NCBI GenBank assembly: GCA_023974075.1
Contig: CM043800.1
Location: 37,610,060-37,674,059, forward strand
Length of the DNA stretch: 64,000 nt
Direction: 5' to 3'
Origin: Chaenocephalus aceratus
Taxonomy: Eukaryota > Chordata > Actinopteri > Perciformes > Channichthyidae
A program made the position numbers and the translations under genes. Below are positions 57,090 to 64,000 of this stretch, in pieces. Within the stretch, counting starts at the first letter, position 1. Every line of letters begins with the position of its first letter. Below the pieces are notes generated by a model. That model was not told where the DNA came from. It did not search any database and worked only from the letters and a program-made list of their open reading frames with translations.

Positions 57090-59675
57090 ATGTTTCTCCC
57101 CTCAGATCTTGGGGATGATCCCCGCATATCTGTTGAAATTACAAATTCACAGGTTAGAGACAAAATTCAAAAGTCCATCATCCTATTTTTTCCTTTTCAA
57201 TCATGAAAAATTGCATTATTAATATTTAATTTCTAAACTTTGTGATCATGATTCTGCAGCTTTACAACAGAATACACATTTTATTTATTTAGTTTAGCAA
57301 AAGTAGCTGATTCTTACCAGTTCATAGTCCTGTGGTATCCAGTTATCCTACTTTTGTTCTTAACAAGTTGATCAAATTGAAACTTAATCCCAATTTCAAT
57401 CAGTAAAAGTTGTTCATCAGTTTCTTCCCTTGCACTGGTGCTGACAGCAAAAGCATGCTCACAGGAATGTTTGACAAACTGCAAGCATCCTTTAGATGCA
57501 AAAATAAGTCCACATGTCCAATTTAATTGAACATATCAGTAGAAACTTCAGCAGAAACAAAAAAAAATCTGAGAGTGCTAGTAAAAGTCAATTTTTACAA
57601 AAACATTGTGTCAGCAAGTATTGAGTTTTGTCTCCAGAAAACAAATGTGTCCACTCCACAGGTTGTAACAGCAGGAAAAAGTGAGTCAGGGAGATGGGAG
57701 TGATGGGTTATAAAGGAGGTAGAGAATGAGGGTGGGAGAGAGAGGACAGGCGTCATGCTGAGGGAGGGGGACGCTTTGGGTGGGATAATAGTTGCACTGC
57801 GTAAGTATTAAGAGTGTAATATGCTTTCTATTGTGTTGAGGTTGGCATGAGACGTAAAAATCTGACTCTGCACTTTAGGTAATGCACTTTGAATGATTAT
57901 CACAAAGATATGTGTGTCTTTGTCCCATGTGTTTTCAATCCCTGCATGGGGTGCATGTGCTGCTGAGACACATTTTATGAGAAGACAAACTAAAGCCTTT
58001 TGTTTCCCCTTTAGAAAAAACTTTGCAGGAATATTGATCCGCTAGAAGTCCCTGTAAGAAATCCTCACACCAGGAACTATGACACAGCATTTCTGTTTCC
58101 ACGTATGTGTACATGCATGGGAAAAAGTGTCTCACCTAATGTTTAATTTTCCCAAACTTTGTTGCTCATTTTACGAGTTGCCCCCCCCCCACCCCACCTC
58201 CCCTTCCTCTATCTCCCCCGCATTTGCCCTCTCGTTCTCCCTCTCTCCCACTCCCTATATTGTCTTAGAAGAAGGGGTGACATTTAGACAAGGGGAAGAA
58301 AACACACTGCTGACAAATATTGGAACTGAGGCAAATAAATCACCAGATAGGAGGGAAAAGAGGGCATAGAGAGAAAGTGGATGGGTGTTACACCGGGGTT
58401 AGGGAAAAGCAGTAAAGAATAACAAAGCAGGTTTGTGACACATAAACTCAGGAAAAAAATTACATTGTTCATGGATTTGTTTAGTAGTTAAGAAGGGAAC
58501 CTGAAGCGCTCTAAACAATGTGTTATTCATAATGCACTAAGAATCACATGGCATTACATTTAGACTATATAAATGCACTTGTTTTGCAGTTTATTCCATA
58601 GTTTCCCCTCATTTTGTTTCTATATATTTAGCCAGTGATGTAACATTAAAAGAATAAGAATATAAGAATAGTATCCATATCTATCGAGAAAGGACACATC
58701 ACATTGTTATCATTTTAAATCTGTTGCCTCACACTGTCCTTTGCTACTGCTCGACTTTCAATGTTGTAAAAATGTGTGTTTCTTTTGACTGTAAGAGTTG
58801 TAAAAGAGTACTGAAGGTCTTTTATGACACAACCAGATATGTGTGAGGAGTGATCAAACTTAAACTATTGGCTATATCTATCAAATAAATATATTGAATC
58901 CACTACGCTTAGCCTTACGCTACTTAAATGCTAGTTTTGCCGCTCTGCTAAATGATGCTAGTTAGCTTTTAGCGAGCTAGCTAGTTTATATGGCTTTTTT
59001 TTCTCCGTTATTTGTAATGTTCAGCTTCTGCGTCTAAGTAGGGTATATCATAACCCAGATAGCTAAGAATAGTTAAGATAAACCACATTTAAATCATAAT
59101 GATAAAGGAGACAACATGGGAAAAAGCTTTAGCACAAGTGCTAGCTGTTCCTGTCCTACCGCTAAGATTAAGCTAGCAGGACTGCTGTCTATTATTATGT
59201 TGGTCCTTACTCACTTTTAACAATTGTTTTGTTGTACAACTGTTGCGCATACTGTGTTTGTTTTGTGCTGTAATATCTATTATTTTATGGATATTTAGTT
59301 GTAAAGGCCTAATCAGTATTGGCTGATTTGGATGGGGGCACTTTATTTTATAAAAAAAACAGAAGCTATATTGCGAATTAATTAGCAATTGTTTGATGTA
59401 TTGCAAATTCAAAGACATCTCTTTATTCCCAGAGGGCATTCAAGTAAAAAAAAAAAAAGTTGTGCCACCGTCTTGTCGCACCTGATGAAACGTAATTTTA
59501 CTGCCTTTAAGGCCTCCTTTGTTGAATCAGTTGAGACAGTGCGGCACTGGAACGAAAACATTTGCAAACTTTGCTGTGGTCTCCGTCCAGGATTTGGTGG
59601 CCCGTTTTACCTGAACCCTCTGACACCCAGTTCCTGAGTAACTGATCACCCCATCCCATCCCAGCCCATCCCACA
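57090..59675. other. Presumed wnt4b intron or 5' flank, no gene recognised
   Basis: No Wnt exon 1, other coding match or clear transposon end was found. Includes a pyrimidine-rich stretch at 58180-58260. Confidence 0.4.

Positions 59676-59727
<52 letters not shown>
59676..59727. repeat. (CA)n microsatellite
   Basis: About 24 CA units preceded by CATCCCATCCCAGCCCATCC. Confidence 0.95.
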
Positions 59728-59728
<1 letters not shown>

Positions 59729-60106
59729 TCCTGTGTCTATATCTGCAAAGACAGGTTTCTTGTAGGCCCCCTTCCCTCCTTTTTTTTTGTCCTCCTCATG
59801 TCGTATTCCCTCCTTTGTGTCCCCTGTTTCTTCAAGTGACGTCTTCCGCCATCTCCCCCAGCAACGCCATGGTGATGGGCTGGCCACTGTCATGTCCGGC
59901 GCCTCTGTTATGCTCATCCCTTCACCCCTCTCTCGTAAATAACTTGCCCTCTTTTTTTTATCTTTATCTTTCCCCCATTTTGTGGACATTGTATCATGCT
60001 GAAACGGTCCTGTACTGATTGACTGTAGCCAGGTTGCAGAGCCTAAAGAGATGCTTGTTAAAGCGTCAGCGTGACATACACATGGAGATGACTTGTGTTC
60101 ACTCTG

Positions 60107-60195
60107 TACAGGGGGAGGCAGCAGCACACTCTCTCTATAAAGGGGGAGGCAGCATCAGACTCTCTCTAAACAGGGGGAGGCAGCAGCACACTGTC
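60107..60195. repeat. ~33-bp minisatellite, 3 units
   Basis: Three units of CAGGGGGAGGCAGCAGCACA CTCTCTCTA with small changes. Confidence 0.85.
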
Positions 60196-60269
60196 GATCT
60201 CACAGGATTGTTGACATCCACCTGAATTCATCTTCTTCTTATAGACACATGCATTTGGACTATACCTAT

Positions 60270-60502
60270 GTTGTAAATGTATTATCTTTTCAATGTACAC
60301 ACGGCATCTATTGCACGTCTATCCGTTACATTTTTCCCTTTAAACTGTGACAGTTTAACTTCTTTGGAAGTTGTTCCTTGTACGATGTGAGGGTGAGAGT
60401 CCAAGGACAGAGGGTGTCATATTGATATTCTGTGCAAACTGTAAAGTCCACTGAGACATGTGTGATATTGGGCTATATAAATAAACATTGATTGATTGAT
60501 AT
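60270..60502 (+). mobile_element. LINE 3' tail with (ATTG)n
   Basis: GGACAGAGGGTGTCATATTG, TGTGATATTGGGCTATATAA and ATAAACATTGATTGATTGAT are a familiar fish LINE 3' terminus. Confidence 0.7.
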
Positions 60503-61970
60503 ACCGGGGAGGCAGCAGCAGACTTTGGGAGAGTCTACAGTGAGGTGGGGTGACTCCACACTGACCTCTGCACGCTGGGATGGATGATGGGCCTCAGAGT
60601 GACTCATTAACCTATTTCCGCCCGAGGTCATTATGAGACAGCAATGTGACCCGCCACCTTCTACTGTCACCTTCCTTCCCTTCGTTACTTCTCTGCAGTT
60701 GAGGGCGACCTGCCTCAGCACTGCGGAGGAAATAATCAGCAGCAGGCTGAAAAACATGACTGCATGTGCATGAGAACGCTCACATTGCTCAGGCATCTCT
60801 GCCAACAAAGAGCTGCACGCACTGCTGTGTATGGGTGTGTGTGTGTGGTGCGTGTGCATGTATATTATGGGATGGCGGGCGGTGGTGTTGTCAGGCAGGG
60901 AAGTGGGGGTGGCAGAGTGTGCGGTGAGCTGTGTGCACATGGGGGGAGGGGGCAGAGGGAATGGACGCCCCATGAATATTATGGGATGATGGTGGTGGGG
61001 GGCTGGAGGAGGGTGTGTGAGGTGGAGAAATGGCAGTGCATATGGGATGTAGGAGGAGGTGTTGGTGACGGCGATGCATGTGAGTGTACATGCACGCGCA
61101 TACATGTGAGGGGCATTCAAGCGATAGTAACAGACAACGGCCAGACATAGCCTTTGTTGCTATGCGATCTGTATGCACCGTAGCCGACAGTGAGAATATT
61201 GCAGAGCGGCCATAGTTGTAAAAGAAGCAGTGGAAGGCCTCTGGGCTCATATTTGAACCGCTTCCTGCCCCTCCTCTCTTAGCATATCTACTGAAGCCGC
61301 CGTGCAGGAAATACAATCTAGAAATCTTTGCTATAGAGAGGCGAAGTCCCTCCCCTTCCGGTGGACCTCCATGGGACCTTATTTCGGAAAAAATATGTAT
61401 TGAAGTCAATGGAGAGAGAAAGATTATCTTCCGATCCCGTTTGAATTGTGCCACGAATTACACATATGATGTTTGTCAATTTAAAAGATAATTTTGCCAG
61501 TCAAAAAAATAAAAACGTGTCGTAGAACTGTGAAGTTACACATTTTTTTGTGTGAAACGCTCAATGAACTACATCTCTGCTCTCGCACAACAACACAGAC
61601 GTCACCAAGATGGCCGTCACTACTGTCTTGCTAAACAAGGGATTGACTACCCTCACTATCACCACAATGAAACACGTCCAGAAGAATGTCATGCAAAGCT
61701 GCCTGCCTGCCTTCCTTTGATTCTCTCTGAACTGCCTGATCTTTTTAATGTTTAATGTAAACCATTTGTGCAGATAGCGTGAAGTACAAAAGATCGCCGA
61801 TGCTAGCATTAATATTTCTCCCCCGGGCTTAAATGGTGTATTATAGAATGATCACACCGGTGTGACAGTACTCTTCAAAGGGTTCACGAAATATGACTAC
61901 TACTCTTACTGTTTAATATTTTGGGTTTCTTAATGTTACTTCATGTTAAGGCTAATAAAAAAGCTAAAAG
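60503..61970. other. Intergenic, no gene recognised
   Basis: G-rich on the plus strand at 60840-61090 with GTGTGTG-type text. The stretch 61330-61520 (TTATTTCGGAAAAAATATGT, TGAAGTCAATGG) looks like a short dispersed repeat seen in fish genomes. Confidence 0.4.
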
Positions 61971-62724
61971 TGACGTCACCCCATTCAAAGTGAATGGGCA
62001 GAAGCGTTGGAAGCTTCAACGCACGCCGCTGTGTGGACGGGCCGTAAATACAGCGGCAAGCTTTGGGACGGCCTCTGCTCTCTCTCCGGCAGAAACAGGA
62101 AATGCCGCAACTCAGAGAATGGCTCTGCCGCAACTGTATGTAACAACGGTTTCAAATCAGCATCTCTTACGGCCCGTCCACACCACAGCTTCAAAAAAAG
62201 CTTGGAGCTGGGCGTGTCTGAAGCTCGACCAACAACCAATCACATGAATCTCCCTCCCCTGACACACAAGCAGCGGTTTGATTGGCTAGAGCTTGTACTG
62301 GCATATGATTTGTACTGGCATATGATTGATTCGCTGACGCTTCCACCGAAAGCTTCAGAAGCTTCAAAAGTTAACGGCCCATCCACACTACAGCTTCGAC
62401 AGCTTCAAAAACGGTTTCCAACGCGTCTGCCCATTCACTTTGAATGGGGGTGACGTCACTTTTCACCGAACTGCATTGTGGAAAGCAGAGCGGAGCTTTC
62501 CTGGCGTTTCAGGCTGCACAAGTTGAGCAATGTTCAACTTTTGAAGCTTCTGAAGCTTTCGGTGGAAGCGTCAGCCAATCAAATCATATGCCACAAGCTC
62601 TAGCCAATCAAACCGCTGCTTTCGTGTCAGGGGCGGGAGATTCATGTGATTGGTTGTTGGTCGAGCTTCAGACACGCCCAGCTCCAAGCTTTTTTTTAAG
62701 CTGGAGTGTGGACGGGCCGTTAGA
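61971..62724. mobile_element. Palindromic MITE cluster with GGCCCGTCCACAC ends
   Basis: 62168-62352 is inverted relative to 62540-62724 (TACGGCCCGTCCACACC, GGAGCTGGGCGTGTCTGAAG, CAACCAATCACATGAATCTC). 61971-62046 is inverted relative to 62376-62462 (CCATTCACTTTGAATGGGG, GTGACGTCAC). Two or more copies head to head, no transposase. Confidence 0.78.
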
Positions 62725-62729
62725 CAAAA

Positions 62730-63625
62730 AATGTAAATTAATAACTCAAATAAAACTCCAAACATATTTCATTGTGTTACTTTTTTGTAAAGCTCTTTTA
62801 GTTGTAAACCTGATGTTTATAAGATTCTTAGTTTTTGCAACAGTCTGTAAATATACACAACTTTATAATAAAATGCACACATTTACCTTTTTCTAGACTA
62901 AACACAGGTATGATCCTAAGTTAAAAACATATGAGGTTATCATGAGGTTGTTAACATCGCAGTGGATCAGTGGATGTTTGCTGGAACTACTTGTAAACAG
63001 CGTGTTTCCTGACAGCACTTAGTCTCTTGTTGTACTTACTCATTGTGCTCGTTAACACTGTGAATCACCTGTGTTTAGTATGCTTAGCAGTGTGTACTTA
63101 GTGTTGTGTGATTAGTATACTGTTTAGCAGTGTGTGTTTAGTGAAGTATGTTAGCTCAAGTAATATGTTAGCTTAGACTCAGGTTAGCGTAGCGCCTGTT
63201 GACCGCAGCTGTGTTTTTGTGCAGCCTTTTCATTTACATGTACCACGTTAACGTGAGGTTTTTGTTTTCCCTTTTAATTTATTATTACTCCGTATGATCA
63301 TACAAACTCCCTTTTGGAGTCCTCCTTTGTTTGGTCCATAGTTAAGTCGGCGCCGTTGACTTTTTTGTTTGTTTCAAGCTATTTGTCTGACATTTGTTTT
63401 ACACTGGGTTATAATAAAGCCACTTATAATTATTACCAATTCCACTCTGGTCTGTGTTGCTTCCCCTGGTTCCCCTAGCCCAGTAGGGAACGTAACACGG
63501 ACACACACAGCGTGACTCCGGTCAGGTAGAGACCGGTCTCAACAAGTCAGCACCTCTGCAGACGCTGTTTGAGGGCTTGATAGCCCACTTCCCTCACCGC
63601 TCCACACTCGTTGGTTTGGAACAGC
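62730..63625. other. Intergenic, no gene recognised
   Basis: TTAGTGTGTTTAGTA-type repeats at 63050-63190. A block with AATAAAGCC at 63412 could be a transposon 3' end but was not identified. Confidence 0.4.
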
Positions 63626-63631
63626 CCTCAA

Positions 63632-64000
63632 GAGGCGCGTTCACACCGCAGTACTTTTCCCACAAAGGTTCGTGCGAACTTAGTTCATGATCGCGTTCAC
63701 ACCAAAAAGAGCCGGTACTAAAATTAGTTCATGCGAACCTTTATGGGAGCCAAGTGCTAGAGAGCAGGGACTTTCGAGCGGCTCTTTTGGGAGAAAAGAG
63801 CTATATTTCTGATTGGCTGGGCGGATTGCAAACCACGCCCCGTAAAACTCCCAAAAAGTTTTGTGAAGCCGCCATTTTATTATCCTCGCATTAGCATTAT
63901 TAGCATTAGCCCAGCGCAGAAACGCAGAGAGACTAACTTATAGCAACACAAAATAAAACATGGGAGCGGTGGAGATGAGGAGGTGTCGGCGTTCTGGCGA
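63632..64000 (-). mobile_element. MITE family C, inverted copy running off the window
   Basis: Starts GAGGCGCGTTCACACCGCAG and contains GGGCGGATTGCAAACCACGC and GCATTAGCATTATTAGCATT, the reverse complement of 47500-47660. The distal end is outside the window. Confidence 0.8.

Noticed and set aside
56328..57222. 292-residue Cys/Leu/Ser/Val-rich frame and its shadows
   Set aside because: Translation of a (TCTG)n microsatellite.
59507..60127. 206-residue minus-strand frame
   Set aside because: Runs through a (CA)n tract; no recognisable domain or splice support.
60473..61120. 215-residue minus-strand frame with a signal-peptide-like MFFSLLLIISSAV, considered as wnt4b exon 1
   Set aside because: Possible donors after it leave phase 0, but the next exon needs phase 2; the upstream text is His/Thr low complexity.

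Overview
The window is vertebrate nuclear DNA, almost certainly from a ray-finned fish. It holds split genes with canonical GT-AG introns, a fish-type intronless TRIM gene, CR1/L2-type LINEs, tRNA-derived SINEs, hAT, PIF/Harbinger and TTAA-target DNA transposons, and long (CA)n, (TCTG)n and minisatellite tracts. No operons, CRISPR arrays or prokaryotic systems were seen. Most long open frames are read-throughs of tandem repeats or transposon remnants.

Layout. 0.2-9.3 kb: the 5' two thirds of an enolase gene on the minus strand (probably eno2; seven coding exons, the rest off the left edge). One intron holds an internally deleted LINE whose ORF carries a 2A-like motif; others hold a hAT MITE and a piggyBac-type element. 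9.3-19.6 kb: transposon-rich spacer with a hAT nested in an L2 fragment, a 5'-truncated L2 on the minus strand and a 1.06-kb foldback element. 19.86-21.54 kb: an intact RING/B-box/coiled-coil/PRY-SPRY gene. 22.6-31.5 kb: a 58-bp minisatellite, a hAT element with exact 8-bp target duplications and a transposase remnant, a MITE with an internal 57-bp minisatellite, and further repeats. 31.56-39.16 kb: mlf2 on the minus strand. 40.1-48.0 kb: a cdc42-like gene on the plus strand, head-to-head with mlf2. 50.84-56.08 kb: wnt4b on the minus strand, tail-to-tail with the cdc42-like gene, lacking only its first coding exon. 57-64 kb: repeats and microsatellites with no gene recognised.

Genes together. 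The four ancient genes belong to different pathways (glycolysis, a myeloid leukemia factor, Rho-family GTPase signalling, Wnt ligand), so the grouping is syntenic rather than functional. In human, MLF2 and ENO2 lie near each other on 12p13 and CDC42 and WNT4 are adjacent and convergent on 1p36, so this block resembles a surviving piece of the 1p36/12p13 paralogon.

I found no clearly new molecular system. The best leads are: single-base indels spread over three of five cdc42-like exons and over mlf2 exon 2, in a window where enolase, wnt4b and TRIM read cleanly; a 66-bp perfect palindrome inside a Harbinger element; MITEs whose interiors have grown into minisatellites; the 2A-like LINE ORF; and the compact mlf2/cdc42-like divergent promoter region.
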